Of a stretch of 64,000 nt of DNA, positions 1 through 8,522 are shown piece after piece. The stretch is from Candidatus Merdivicinus faecavium. Lineage in GTDB: Bacteria; Bacillota; Clostridia; Oscillospirales; Ruminococcaceae. The stretch's first letter is position 1. The number at the start of each line of letters is the position of its first letter. The notes below the pieces were generated by a model, which was not told where the DNA came from, did not search any database, and worked only from the letters and a program-made list of their open reading frames with translations. A program made the translations under genes and the position numbers. The DNA lies in assembly GCA_018716285.1 (NCBI GenBank), contig DVKD01000039.1, positions 62,001 to 126,000 of the forward strand, in the 5' to 3' direction.

Positions 1-1161
1 GAGGGTGAGGGCGTCTGCGGCTGCTTCCTTCCGGCGCGCCCTGTTGGCCTGGCGGACGACTTCGAGAATATGCTTCTCAAGCTTGGCAAAGCCATTGGTG
101 TCCCGCAGCCGGTCGAGCAGCTTCTGGTGCTTATTTTCCTGCTCCGCATAGGCGGCGCGGAGCAGGGGGCCGAACTTGTCGGGGTTGTCGCGCAGGCTGC
201 GGCAGAAGGTGAAGACCGGGGCTTCGGGGTCGAAGCTGTAGACCCGCAGCTGGCTGCTGCTCTCCTCGCCGGGCTGCAGATGCTCCCGCAGATAGGCGAC
301 CAGGACCTTTGCGAGCGCCGCCCGCTCCTCGGCGGTGATGGAAAGGTTATAGAAGACCGCGGCGCGGTCGAGCAGCCTGCCCGCTTCGTCGAGGCCGACG
401 CTGCGCCCGCGGATCAGCCGGTATCCGAGCGTCTTCTCGAGCCCCTCGAGCGCCTTGCTGCGGGAATCCTGGCTCTTGTATTCCTCGACCTGCTCCTGCA
501 GAAGGTAGGAGCAGATGGTCTCGTAGAAGGAGCTTTCGTGCTGGTAATCCTCGATCAGCCGCTCTTCGCTCCGGGTTGTAAAAATCATGATGCTGCGGCC
601 GCGCCGGTATTCCCCGGTGCTGGCAATCAGGTCGCGCAGGATCTCCCGCACGCAGGGGAGGCTGAAATAGCAGAAAGATTCCTCCGGGAAAATAATCGCG
701 GTGCGGAGCTTTTCCGACTGCATACAGGGGAGGATGACATTCCGGAAGTTCTGCTCAAAGCTCTTGGCATTGTTGATAAAGGGCTTTTTCATCCGGACCG
801 GGCCGATTTCGCTGCTGCGGCCCGCATAATCCCCGTCCATTTCGGCAAAGCGGTCCCGTCCGAGCTTATTCTGGGAAGCGTTCTTCGCGCCGTGCTTCTG
901 CAAAAACTCCTCCTTGCTGCCCGAGAATTTCTCATAATCCGCAGCGAAACGGAAGGCGTACTCGGAGAAGCGGTCGTAGGTCTCGAAATAGAGGATCTTC
1001 GCGTCGTTGACGGCGAAGACGATCCGATCAAAGCCCTGCTCGCGCAGGGTGCGGTAAAGGTAGGCGTTCTGGTCGATGACCTCGAGGGATGGGAGGATAA
1101 AGCGGTCCCGGGTGCAGGCATAGAAATAATAAAGGCTCCGGTTTTCATGAAATTGTAACAT
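1..1161 (-). CDS. Unknown protein, N-terminal part only (runs off left edge)
   Basis: This frame is open from an ATG at 1161 to the left edge, giving 387 residues with the C-terminus missing. The start is supported by AAGGAG eight bases upstream. I do not recognise the family. The N-terminus (MLQFHENRSLYYFYACTRDR) leads into an alpha/beta-looking segment, then a segment around residues 150-215 with hydrophobic strands (TAIIFPEE, SIMIFTTRSEERL) that could belong to a degenerate P-loop NTPase fold. No Walker A motif is visible, and any active ATPase module would lie beyond the window. The C-terminal visible part is charged and helical. The gene follows the LRR array on the same strand but has its own promoter, so its link to the array is positional only. 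Confidence 0.75.
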   Translation of the reverse strand, partial: MLQFHENRSLYYFYACTRDRFILPSLEVIDQNAYLYRTLREQGFDRIVFAVNDAKILYFETYDRFSEYAFRFAADYEKFSGSKEEFLQKHGAKNASQNKLGRDRFAEMDGDYAGRSSEIGPVRMKKPFINNAKSFEQNFRNVILPCMQSEKLRTAIIFPEESFCYFSLPCVREILRDLIASTGEYRRGRSIMIFTTRSEERLIEDYQHESSFYETICSYLLQEQVEEYKSQDSRSKALEGLEKTLGYRLIRGRSVGLDEAGRLLDRAAVFYNLSITAEERAALAKVLVAYLREHLQPGEESSSQLRVYSFDPEAPVFTFCRSLRDNPDKFGPLLRAAYAEQENKHQKLLDRLRDTNGFAKLEKHILEVVRQANRARRKEAAADALTL

Positions 1162-1181
1162 ACGTCCATCTCCTTGCTAAA

Positions 1182-1207
1182 TTTTTCACCCTGATAAAGG
1201 TGAAAAA
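1182..1207 (-). promoter_or_regulatory. Hairpin in the leader of the left-edge gene
   Basis: TTTTTCACC (1182-1190) and GGTGAAAAA (1199-1207) form a perfect nine-base stem with an eight-base loop. It lies five bases upstream of the AAGGAG ribosome binding site of the gene starting at 1161. It could be a leader hairpin that affects translation or a weak terminator. The function is inferred only. Confidence 0.4.
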
Positions 1208-1317
1208 AACCTCTTTCTGTCACCTGAGAGCGCGCAAATTTCCCGTGAGAATTTTGTGGATTGTGCGAAAGCCCGCCTCTTCCAAAGAAAAGGCGGTGCG
1301 TTTCTTGCGTTTCTTTC

Positions 1318-1346
1318 ATTATATCAATTTTTCCGGTGCAATGCAA
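1318..1346 (-). promoter_or_regulatory. Promoter for the left-edge gene
   Basis: Read on the minus strand, TTGCAT (1346-1341), a 17-base spacer and a perfect TATAAT (1323-1318) form a housekeeping-type promoter. Transcription would begin near 1311, leaving a leader of about 150 bases before the ATG at 1161. It separates the left-edge gene from the LRR array that ends at 1385. No clear terminator is visible between them. Confidence 0.75.
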
Positions 1347-1384
1347 TCCATTTTAGATAAAAATCTGTCACAAAACCGCCTCTG

Positions 1385-2299
1385 CTAGCGGAACTCCACC
1401 GGACAGCGGATCCCCGCGTCCGCGATCTCCTGCTGCCGGTTTCTCCAGGAACGCGGCAAGACGGCGCGCTGAAGGCGCCATTGGCTAAAGGCGGATTTGC
1501 CGAGATGCATTAAGCTGTCCGGCAGCTCGATCTCCTTGAGGTTCTCGCAGTCCTCAAATGTTTTCTCCTCGATCGCTTCCAGCCCCTCGGGGAGGGAGAT
1601 GGAACGCAGGGACGAGTTCCGCCAGAAGGCGCACTTCCCGATGACCCGGAGGGTGGAGGGGAGCTTTACCTCTTCCAGTTTTGTGCAGTGGTCAAAGCAG
1701 TAGTTGCCCAGCTCCCGCACCCCTTCCGGGATAAATATCCGGCGGACTGTGCCGCTTTCCCGCAGGGCGTTGAAACCGAGCCTGGTCACCGGCTGTCCCG
1801 CGAAGGTCTGCGGCACGGTGAGGACTTCCGGCGCTGCGGCGCCTTTTTTCAAACACAGAGCGCCGCTGCCGTCCATTTCCCAGAGCCTTTCATCGGCGGC
1901 GGGGTCTGGCTCCGGCCGGTTCCCGCGGGGGGATCGCTCCATCTGCCGGGGCCTGGCGGGATAGACAGGCTCCTGCGCCTGCAGGCGGGCGAGTTCCTCC
2001 TCCACCCATTGGACGTCCGAGCCGCGCTGCTTCTGCTCCGCGCGCAGGCGGGCGATGATCCCCTCAAGCTCCGCGATCCGCCGCTCATCGGCGCGGTGCT
2101 GATCGATCAGCCGTCTGTTCTCGTTGTCCAGGAGCCTGAGACGTGTGACGAGGTGCCCCATCTCCCCCGGCACAGGCGCGGTCTTCTCGGGATTGCAGCG
2201 GAAAACCCGCTCCCTCCGCAGCCGCGCAAGGGACGGGTAGCGCGCCGCGTCCCGGCTTAAGTCGTACCCGCAGACGGGGCAGCATTCTTTATCCGGCAT
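1385..2299 (-). CDS. LRR_5 leucine-rich repeat protein, array member 1 (zinc-knuckle type)
   Basis: 304 residues. It opens with a zinc knuckle (C7-P-V-C10, then GYDLSRDAARYPSLARLRRE) that carries the PSLARLR tag. Residues about 50-110 are a charged coiled coil, followed by a Pro/Arg-rich linker. About five LRR_5 repeats cover residues 165-280 (pattern LxxIxLPxxLxxIGxxAFxxC). The C-terminal cap is WRNRQQEIADAGI ending CPVEFR. AGAGGAGG supports the ATG. It is the last gene of the minus-strand array. No signal peptide or membrane segment is visible, so a cytoplasmic protein-interaction role is the simplest inference. The partner is unknown. Confidence 0.9.
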   Translation of the reverse strand: MPDKECCPVCGYDLSRDAARYPSLARLRRERVFRCNPEKTAPVPGEMGHLVTRLRLLDNENRRLIDQHRADERRIAELEGIIARLRAEQKQRGSDVQWVEEELARLQAQEPVYPARPRQMERSPRGNRPEPDPAADERLWEMDGSGALCLKKGAAAPEVLTVPQTFAGQPVTRLGFNALRESGTVRRIFIPEGVRELGNYCFDHCTKLEEVKLPSTLRVIGKCAFWRNSSLRSISLPEGLEAIEEKTFEDCENLKEIELPDSLMHLGKSAFSQWRLQRAVLPRSWRNRQQEIADAGIRCPVEFR

Positions 2300-2321
2300 A
2301 AAAAATCCTCCTCTTTCTCAA

Positions 2322-2987
2322 TCAGTCCGCTGAAATCTCCCGGAATTCCACCATGCAGGGGACGCCGGTGTACGGATCCCCCGGTATGATCGACCGGTAC
2401 CGGACGCCCGCCTCCGGGCAGGAAAGCCCCGCCGCCCCGATCTCCTCTATCCGGTCTTTCCAGGAATGCGGGAAGCTCACTCGCTTCAGGCCGGTGCATT
2501 GGTAAAAGCAAAGCATCCCGATGCGCTCCAAACTGTCCGGGAATGCGATTTCCTCAAGCGCCCGGCAGTTTGCGAAGGCCCCTTCGCCAATCTTCCGCAG
2601 CCCCTCCGGCAGGGCGACCGCGCGCAGCGCCGCGTCCCCCATGCAGGCGGACCCTTCGATCCGCTCGAGGGTGGAGGGCAGGATCAGCGTTTCGAGCTTT
2701 TTGCAGCCGGAAAGCCCCAGCTCCGGCAGCGCCCGGAACCCCTCCGGCACGGCCACATGGCGCACGCTTTTGCACAGCTGCAGCGTCCACCCGCCGTCCG
2801 GCACCTCCCGCCCGCCAACCGTTCTGGGGACGACGACCGTGTCCGGCAGCGCAACGCCCGGCCTTATCCGGAGTTCCCCTTCTTCATCAAATGCCCACAG
2901 GCTCTCGTCCGGCGCGGCGCGGCGGGACAGATTGAGCCGCATCAGCGAAAGCGCGCCGCCCCGGGCGCGGAAACGATGTTCCTCCAT
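2322..2987 (-). CDS. LRR_5 leucine-rich repeat protein, array member 2 (no tag)
   Basis: 221 residues. It lacks both the zinc knuckle and the PSLARxR tag, and starts directly with a basic segment and the linker motif PDESLWAFDEEGELRIRPG shared with members 1, 3 and 4. About five repeats follow. The cap begins normally (SWKDRIEEIGAAGLSCPE) but is extended by about 25 residues, ending CMVEFREISAD, where other members stop at the equivalent of VEFR. GAGGAAG precedes the ATG. This may be a member that lost its N-terminal module and gained a second cap remnant. Confidence 0.87.
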   Translation of the reverse strand: MEEHRFRARGGALSLMRLNLSRRAAPDESLWAFDEEGELRIRPGVALPDTVVVPRTVGGREVPDGGWTLQLCKSVRHVAVPEGFRALPELGLSGCKKLETLILPSTLERIEGSACMGDAALRAVALPEGLRKIGEGAFANCRALEEIAFPDSLERIGMLCFYQCTGLKRVSFPHSWKDRIEEIGAAGLSCPEAGVRYRSIIPGDPYTGVPCMVEFREISAD

Positions 2988-3014
2988 CTTTTCTTCCTCA
3001 TTTTTATCAAATTC

Positions 3015-3878
3015 TCAAAGAAATTCCACCGTGCTGTACAGGGAAACAATGTCCTCGATCTCTTCCTCCCTCCCCTTCCAGCTGCGGGGGAAGACGAAGC
3101 GCCGGGGCCCGCAGCCCACAAGCAGGCAGGAGAAGGCGCCGTACCCGATCATCTCCAGGCTGTCCGGCAGCCAGACCTCCTCAATCGCCCCGCATTCGGA
3201 GAAGGCGAGCTCCCCGATCACTTTCAGGCCGCGGGAAAACCGCACCTCCCGCAGATTTTCGCAGAGCAGGAACGCGTTTATCCCGATTGTCCTGAGGGAA
3301 GGGGGGAAGGAAATCTTCTCCAAACCCGCGCAGCGTGCAAAGGCGCCCCGCTTAATCTCCTCGAGCCCTTCGGGCAGGAGGATGGTGCGGAGGGAGGCGC
3401 AGCTCCAAAAGGCGTCTTCCTCAATCACCCGGAGGGAGGGGGGCAGCACGACCTCCTCGAGCGCTTTACACCCGGCAAAGCAAATGCCTTTCAGCTCCCG
3501 CACCCCTTCCGGGACGACCACGCGGCGGACGCCGGTCCCGCAGACGCTGCCCACCGCCGTCACCGGGCGACCCGCCACCTTCTGCGGGATGGCCACCTCC
3601 TCGGGCAGGGACGCGCCCTCTTTACTGCGCAGCGCCCCCCTCCAGTCAAACTCCCAGAGGCTCTCGTCCGGGGCGGGCGCGCGCTCGATGCGCCGCTTTA
3701 TCTCCCTCGTCTGCAAGGCGAAGTGCTCCTTCTCTTTTTTGTCGAGCTTCTTTTGCAGCCTGGCGATTGTCTTCTCATTCTCCGCGTACTCTTTTTTCAG
3801 CCGGATGAGCTCCTGCTTTTCGCGCTTCAAATTCTCCTTCTCTTTCCGCGCGGCGTCCGATTTCTCAAAAATCCCCAT
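3015..3878 (-). CDS. LRR_5 leucine-rich repeat protein, array member 3 (coiled-coil type)
   Basis: 287 residues. The zinc knuckle is absent; instead residues 8-70 form a highly charged Lys/Glu coiled coil (EKENLKREKQELIRLKKEY). Then come the PDESLWEFDWRGALRSKEG linker and about seven repeats, including AFWSC, AFARC and AFLLC units. The cap is SWKGREEEIEDIV with the terminus STVEFL. The start is backed by GGGAGG. The coiled coil suggests homo- or hetero-oligomerisation, possibly with members 1 and 4, which also have coiled coils. That is inference from sequence character. Confidence 0.88.
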   Translation of the reverse strand: MGIFEKSDAARKEKENLKREKQELIRLKKEYAENEKTIARLQKKLDKKEKEHFALQTREIKRRIERAPAPDESLWEFDWRGALRSKEGASLPEEVAIPQKVAGRPVTAVGSVCGTGVRRVVVPEGVRELKGICFAGCKALEEVVLPPSLRVIEEDAFWSCASLRTILLPEGLEEIKRGAFARCAGLEKISFPPSLRTIGINAFLLCENLREVRFSRGLKVIGELAFSECGAIEEVWLPDSLEMIGYGAFSCLLVGCGPRRFVFPRSWKGREEEIEDIVSLYSTVEFL

Positions 3879-3909
3879 ACCTTTTCCTCCCTGTTTTTCA
3901 TAAATCCGG

Positions 3910-4878
3910 TCAGCGGAACTGTACCGTGCAGTAGATGCTCGCCTCCCGGATCTCCTGCTTGCGGTTCATCCAGGAGCGCGGGAAAACGGCGAGCTGCAGG
4001 CTGTCGCAGCACTGGAAGCAGTACTTTCCGAGGCTTTCCAGGCTGTCCGGCAGCTCGATCTTCTCAAGCGCCTTGCAGCCCCAGAAGCCCGACCTGCCGA
4101 TGGCTTTCAGGGTAGAGGAAAACTTTACCTCCCGCAGATTTGTGCAGGAACTGAAGGCGTTATCCCCGACCTTTACAAGCCCCTCCGGCAGATTGACCGC
4201 GCGCAGGGAGGGGTTGTTCCAGCAGGCGTACTCCCCGATCGTCCGCAGGCTTTTGGGCAGCGAGATCTCCTCCAGCCGCGGGTTGCTGCAAAGGCTGTAC
4301 TTTCCCAGTTCCCGGATCCCCTCCGGGACAATCACGCGCCGGATTTTCTCCTGATCGTTCAGGGCAAAGTCGCCGAGCATTGTGACCGGCCGAACGCCGA
4401 TCTGCGCAGGGATGGCGACCGTTTCGGGGAAACATACGCCCTCTTTCCGCTTGAGCGTATCCCCAAGCAGGAACCAGAGGCTCTCGTCCGGGACAGCCGC
4501 CCATACCCATCCGGTCGAGGCGCCGCCCTTCGGGGCCTGAGGGGCTTTGGGGGCCTGATTGGCTTCGGAGAGCCTCCGCTCCAGTTCGGCGACGCGGTTT
4601 TGGGCGCGGCGGTTTTCCTCCCGCAGGGCTTCGAGCTGCCGCCCGGCCTCCTCAATCTCCTTTTTGTCTTTCCGGGCTTTGTCCTGGAGCCGGCGTTTCT
4701 CCTTTTTGAGGGACGCGAGCTCTGCTTCAAGCTTTTCAAGCTCGGCTTGCGGGCGGACAGCGAGCTTCGGCTGGTTCAAAATCGCCGCGCCTTTCTTTAA
4801 CCGCGCCAGGGAGGGGCGGGCGGCAATGTCGCGGCTCCCGTCATGGCCGCAGACGGGGCAGATTCGATCGTTTTTCAT
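3910..4878 (-). CDS. LRR_5 leucine-rich repeat protein, array member 4 (zinc-knuckle type)
   Basis: 322 residues from ATG 4878. AAAGGAG eight bases upstream favours this ATG over the in-frame TTG at 4884. The N-terminus is ICPVCGHDGSRDIAARPSLARLKK: the Cys pair plus a slightly altered tag. Residues 45-110 form a long coiled coil rich in Lys/Glu/Leu. The usual PDESLWFL linker and about six repeats follow, with the cap SWMNRKQEIREASI ending CTVQFR. Its architecture is nearly the same as member 1, from which it probably differs by duplication and drift. Confidence 0.9.
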   Translation of the reverse strand: MKNDRICPVCGHDGSRDIAARPSLARLKKGAAILNQPKLAVRPQAELEKLEAELASLKKEKRRLQDKARKDKKEIEEAGRQLEALREENRRAQNRVAELERRLSEANQAPKAPQAPKGGASTGWVWAAVPDESLWFLLGDTLKRKEGVCFPETVAIPAQIGVRPVTMLGDFALNDQEKIRRVIVPEGIRELGKYSLCSNPRLEEISLPKSLRTIGEYACWNNPSLRAVNLPEGLVKVGDNAFSSCTNLREVKFSSTLKAIGRSGFWGCKALEKIELPDSLESLGKYCFQCCDSLQLAVFPRSWMNRKQEIREASIYCTVQFR

Positions 4879-4902
4879 GATCAAAGCTCCTTTCCGGGAA
4901 AT

Positions 4903-5553
4903 TTACCGGTAAACAAACCGGCAGTGCCCGAGACCGGCGTCGAGCAGGAAGGACCACCGCCCGCTCTTCCAGGAGCGGGCCAGTTCCACTGTCTTGACCG
5001 GCGCGCCGGCAAAGGCGCGGCTCCCGATCCGCCAAAGCGATTCCGGCAGCGCGATTCTGCGCAGGGACGCGCAGTTTTCAAAGGCGGAGGAGCCGATCGC
5101 CCGCAGGCTGTCCGGAAGGACGACTTCCGTAAGCTGCCCGCAGTCGGCAAACGCGCCCGCCCCGATCTCCTCGATCCCTTCCGGAAGGACGACCCGCCGC
5201 ACCGCGCTGCCGCTGAAGGCGCCGTTTGCGATCCCTCGCACCGGGCAGCCCTCCCAGACCGCGGGGACCTCCGTTTCCTCGGGAAGCGCAAGCAGGTCGG
5301 CGGGGCGGATGCTGCCGCTCAAGCGCTCCATCCGCCAGGAGGACGGGCAGGAAGCGGCCCTGCGGACAGGCGCATCCTCCCGCAGGCGCGCAAGCTCGTC
5401 CTTCAGCGCCTCCCATTCGGCTCGGGGGACGAGGACGCAGTCCGCCCTTTCAAAAACAGCGCTCCCGCTTCGGAGCCTCGCAAGGGAAGGATAGACAAAC
5501 GGATCCCTCCCCGGTTCATAACCGCAGATGGGACAGGTCACTGGCCTTTTCAC
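4903..5553 (-). CDS. LRR_5 leucine-rich repeat protein, array member 5 (zinc-knuckle type, GTG start)
   Basis: 216 residues from GTG 5553. AAGGAG lies upstream at good spacing, and the open frame to 5757 has no better start. The N-terminus reads TCPICGYEPGRDPFVYPSLARLR, so the knuckle and tag are present. A short helical linker holds REEWEAL-like sequence (PRAEWEALKDELARLRE), also seen in member 22. About four repeats follow. The cap is atypical: ARSWKSGRWSFLLDAGLGHCRFVYR. The gap of 94 bases to member 6 holds only a weak GCGGG/CCCGC hairpin. Confidence 0.88.
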   Translation of the reverse strand: MKRPVTCPICGYEPGRDPFVYPSLARLRSGSAVFERADCVLVPRAEWEALKDELARLREDAPVRRAASCPSSWRMERLSGSIRPADLLALPEETEVPAVWEGCPVRGIANGAFSGSAVRRVVLPEGIEEIGAGAFADCGQLTEVVLPDSLRAIGSSAFENCASLRRIALPESLWRIGSRAFAGAPVKTVELARSWKSGRWSFLLDAGLGHCRFVYR

Positions 5554-5647
5554 AAAGGAACGCTCCTTTCGCTTCTTTTGACAAACTAAAACGATCGCGG
5601 ACGGATTTCTGACAGCCGCCGGAAAATAATGCGGGACAGCCCGCCGC

Positions 5648-6583
5648 TCAATAATAAAGGATCCGGCATCCCTGCGGCAGGGTGAGCGGAGCGGTCCACT
5701 CGTAGGGGAGCTCCAACTCGGAAAGATTCCCGCAGCCCGCGAAGGCGTCCTCCCCAACTCGGGAAGCAGTCGTCGGAATCACAGCCCGGCGGAGGGCGCG
5801 GCAGTTTTTGAACGCCTCGTCCCCAACCGTCTCGAGCCCTTCCGGCAAAGTCAGCTCAGCCAGCGAGAAACAGTCGCAGAAGGCGCGGTTTCCGACTTCC
5901 CGCAGGGTGGAGGGCAGGCCGAGCCGGGCCAGCTGCTCGCACCCGCTGAAGGCCCCTGCGCCGATCGCGGTCAGCCCCTCCGGAAGGTCAGCCCGTTCCA
6001 GCATCCAGCAAAGGCCGAAAGCCCCATCCCCGATCGTGCGGAGGGTGGAGGGGAACCTCACCCGCTTGAGGCTCCAGCAGGCGTAAAAAAGCTGCTCCGC
6101 AATCGCTGCGAGCCCCTCCGGCAGCGCAGCCTCCTCGAGCTTGACGCAGCCTGAGAATGCCCCCGCCCCGACAAAGCGGAGGCTCCGCGGCAAAACGGCG
6201 CGCTCGAGCGAATTGCAGTCGGCAAAGGCTCCCGTCCCGACAGAGACGACCCCCTCCGGCAGGAGGGCTTCCTCCAATACCCGGCAGCCCGCAAAGGCGC
6301 AGCTGCCGATCTCGCGCAGGGCAGGCGGGAAAACGACCCGCCTAAGGCTCGCGCACTTCTCAAAAACGCCGTCGGGCAGCGCCTCAATCCCCTCCGGCAG
6401 GATGGCCTCCTCGAGCCTTGCGCAGCCGGAAAAGGCCCGTTCCCCGATCCGGCGCAGGGTGGAGGGGAAGACCGCCCGGCGCAGGTTTTTACAGTCCAGA
6501 AATGCTTCGTCGTCGATTTCCTCGATCCCTTCGGGAAGAAGGAGCTCCTCAAGTTCGCCGAAGCTGTCGTTTTTGTGGTACAT
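5648..6583 (-). CDS. LRR_5 leucine-rich repeat protein, array member 6 (repeat-only)
   Basis: 311 residues from ATG 6583 (AAGGAGG upstream). A longer upstream open frame to 7135 overlaps member 7 and is not used. It has no N-terminal module: after MYHKND it goes straight into twelve regular LRR_5 repeats (EAFLDC, RAFSGC, GVFEKC, CAFAGC and so on). It ends in the short terminus LPQGCRILYY rather than the RVYR cap. Such a long uniform solenoid is the clearest pure binding scaffold in the array. It may be a member stripped of its tag by recombination. Confidence 0.88.
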   Translation of the reverse strand: MYHKNDSFGELEELLLPEGIEEIDDEAFLDCKNLRRAVFPSTLRRIGERAFSGCARLEEAILPEGIEALPDGVFEKCASLRRVVFPPALREIGSCAFAGCRVLEEALLPEGVVSVGTGAFADCNSLERAVLPRSLRFVGAGAFSGCVKLEEAALPEGLAAIAEQLFYACWSLKRVRFPSTLRTIGDGAFGLCWMLERADLPEGLTAIGAGAFSGCEQLARLGLPSTLREVGNRAFCDCFSLAELTLPEGLETVGDEAFKNCRALRRAVIPTTASRVGEDAFAGCGNLSELELPYEWTAPLTLPQGCRILYY

Positions 6584-6615
6584 CGCGCACCCTCCTTCTC
6601 TGCTTGGTTTTTCTG

Positions 6616-7533
6616 CTAATCCCGGTACTCGACCCGGCAGGATTGGCGGAGCCGCAGCTTCAGCCCCCGCAGCGATCCGGGAAGGCTGACCTTCTCGAGC
6701 GCCTCGCAGGAGACAAAGGCGTCCGTCCGCACGTTTTTGATACCGTCGGGCACTGCGATCTCCCGCAGCGCGCTGCACCCGGCGAACGCCCGGTTTTCGA
6801 TCCAGCCGAGCCCATCGGGGAGCCGCGCCTCCCGCAGCGAGGTGCAGTCGGCAAAGGCTTCCGCGCCGATGACGGTGGCCCCCGCGGGGATTTCTATCCG
6901 TTCCAGCCGCTCGCAGTAGCGGAACGCCCGCTCCCCGACGGTGCGGAGGGCGGCGGGCAGCTTCACCTCTCTCAGGGAGCGGCAATTGAAAAAGGTGTCG
7001 TCCGCGACCGCTTCCACTGCATCCGGGAGCAGCGCCCGCTCGAGCTTCTCGCAGCCGGAAAAGGCGGAAGGGCCGATCCACCGCAGGGTGGAGGGCAGCT
7101 CGACTTCCACCAGCCGCCCGCAGCCTTCGAAGCAATGGCGCCCGATGTCCGTGATCCCCTCGGGGAGGACCACCCGCCGGATCAGGCTGTTTGAGAATTC
7201 AAAACTCCCCAGCACGGTGACCGGCTCCCCCTTCCACACGGCCGGGACCGCCACCCCGTCGGGGAGCGCCGCCCCTTTGCGCAGCCGGACATAGCCTTTC
7301 TCCCCCGCCCAGACGGCGGGGTTTTCCGTGATCGGGAGGGAATAGACCTGCCGGTCCAGCTGTTCCTCGAGGGCGGCGACGCGGGCTTCCAGCGCGGCAA
7401 TCCGGGCGCCGTCCGGGCTGCTGCCCCCGCCGGACGGGGCAGCCCCCTCCCGGAGTTTCGCGAGGGCGGGGTATTTTGCAGCGTCCCGGCTCCGGTCGTA
7501 GCCGCAGACCGGGCAGATATCTGTTTTGCTCAT
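6616..7533 (-). CDS. LRR_5 leucine-rich repeat protein, array member 7 (zinc-knuckle type)
   Basis: 305 residues. MSKTDICPVCGYDRSRDAAK continues into YPALAKLREG, so knuckle and tag are intact. A short coiled segment (ALEARVAALEEQLD) precedes an IPAVW-type segment (VAVPAVWKGEPVTVLG) and eight repeats. The terminus SCRVEYRD resembles members 10 and 11. GAAAGGAG supports the ATG. Its first residues are almost the same as members 9 and 10 (MSKTxICPVCGYDxSRDAA), marking a sub-clade of the array. Confidence 0.9.
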   Translation of the reverse strand: MSKTDICPVCGYDRSRDAAKYPALAKLREGAAPSGGGSSPDGARIAALEARVAALEEQLDRQVYSLPITENPAVWAGEKGYVRLRKGAALPDGVAVPAVWKGEPVTVLGSFEFSNSLIRRVVLPEGITDIGRHCFEGCGRLVEVELPSTLRWIGPSAFSGCEKLERALLPDAVEAVADDTFFNCRSLREVKLPAALRTVGERAFRYCERLERIEIPAGATVIGAEAFADCTSLREARLPDGLGWIENRAFAGCSALREIAVPDGIKNVRTDAFVSCEALEKVSLPGSLRGLKLRLRQSCRVEYRD

Positions 7534-7559
7534 AGGAATTCTCCTTTCTCTGCGGAAAA

Positions 7560-8483
7560 TCAGCGGAAAACAATCGCGCAGCTCTCCGGGAACCCGGCCG
7601 CTTCGATTTCCTCCTGCCGCCCTTTCCAGCTGGCGGGAAATTCCGCCCGTTTGAGGCTGACGCAGAACCAGAACGCCAGTTTTCCCAGGCTTTCTATCCG
7701 GTCCGGCAGCAAAACTTCCGTCAGGGAGGGGCAGAAGACGAAGGCTTCCTCCCCGATGCGCCGGAGGGTGGAGGGGAGGACAATCTCTGCAAGATCGCTG
7801 CAGCCGAAAAACGCAAAATTCCCAATCTCCTCGAGCCCTTCCGGCAAAACGGCGCGCCGCATGTTTTCACAGACGGCAAACGCTTGCTGCTCGACCCGCC
7901 GGATCCCCGCAGGGAAGACGGGCTCCCGGCAATCCCGCCGCGTCCCGCGGAAGGAAAGGCGGCAGCTTCCGGGGAGCCCGCTTTGGGCAAGGTCCGCCCC
8001 CAATTTTCTGTCCAGCCGGTACCGGTCGGGAAGCTCCACCCGGGCAAGCCGCGGCGCGGAGGAAAAGCAGCCGGGCTCGAGGAGGGCCATGCTGTCGGGC
8101 AGGACAATCTCCTCGAGCAAACTGCATCCGGCAAAGGCGTCCGCGCCGACTTCCCGGATGCCTTCGGGGAGAATCACCTTCCGCACACTACTTTCCGCCA
8201 AGGCTCCCGGCGCAAGGCGGAGGATCTGACGCCCGTCCAGAAAGGGCGGGACAACGAGCTCCTCCGGCACAGCCCCGCGCGGCGATTTTAAGCGGATGCT
8301 CCCCGGCTCAGAGCGCGGCTGCTCCCAGAGGGAGGGGTCCATCGCCCGCGCCAGGGCGGTGAGGAGGGCGGTGTCCTCCATAACCGGCGGCTCCTTTTCC
8401 CCGGAGAGGGGGCTGTCCTCCCCAAGCGGCGAAAGGGAGAGATAGGGGCGGATATTTCGGCTTTTGTCATCGTTTTTGTTCAT
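7560..8483 (-). CDS. LRR_5 leucine-rich repeat protein, array member 8 (internal cap remnant)
   Basis: 307 residues. The N-terminus (MNKNDDKSRNIRPYLSLSPLGED) lacks the Cys pair and has only a vague resemblance to the tag. Two or three repeats are followed at about residues 155-185 by LGADLAQSGLPGSCRLSFRG, which looks like a C-terminal cap (AGIPxxxRVYR type) now buried inside the protein. Four more repeats then lead to the true cap WKGRQEEIEAAGFPESCAIVFR. This is best explained as an old fusion of two members. GGAGG supports the start. Confidence 0.87.
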   Translation of the reverse strand: MNKNDDKSRNIRPYLSLSPLGEDSPLSGEKEPPVMEDTALLTALARAMDPSLWEQPRSEPGSIRLKSPRGAVPEELVVPPFLDGRQILRLAPGALAESSVRKVILPEGIREVGADAFAGCSLLEEIVLPDSMALLEPGCFSSAPRLARVELPDRYRLDRKLGADLAQSGLPGSCRLSFRGTRRDCREPVFPAGIRRVEQQAFAVCENMRRAVLPEGLEEIGNFAFFGCSDLAEIVLPSTLRRIGEEAFVFCPSLTEVLLPDRIESLGKLAFWFCVSLKRAEFPASWKGRQEEIEAAGFPESCAIVFR

Positions 8484-8522
8484 CTCAGCATTCCTCCAAA
8501 CCGGGTAATGTGCGCAATCAGA

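Noticed and set aside
70-1158. A 362-residue plus-strand frame at the left edge
   Set aside because: It shares codon positions with the minus-strand partial gene, which has a promoter and ribosome binding site; the plus frame has neither.
5554-5647. A terminator or gene relic in the gap between members 5 and 6
   Set aside because: The GCGGG/CCCGC hairpin is short and the cap-like reading (SAIVLV) is too weak to separate from chance.
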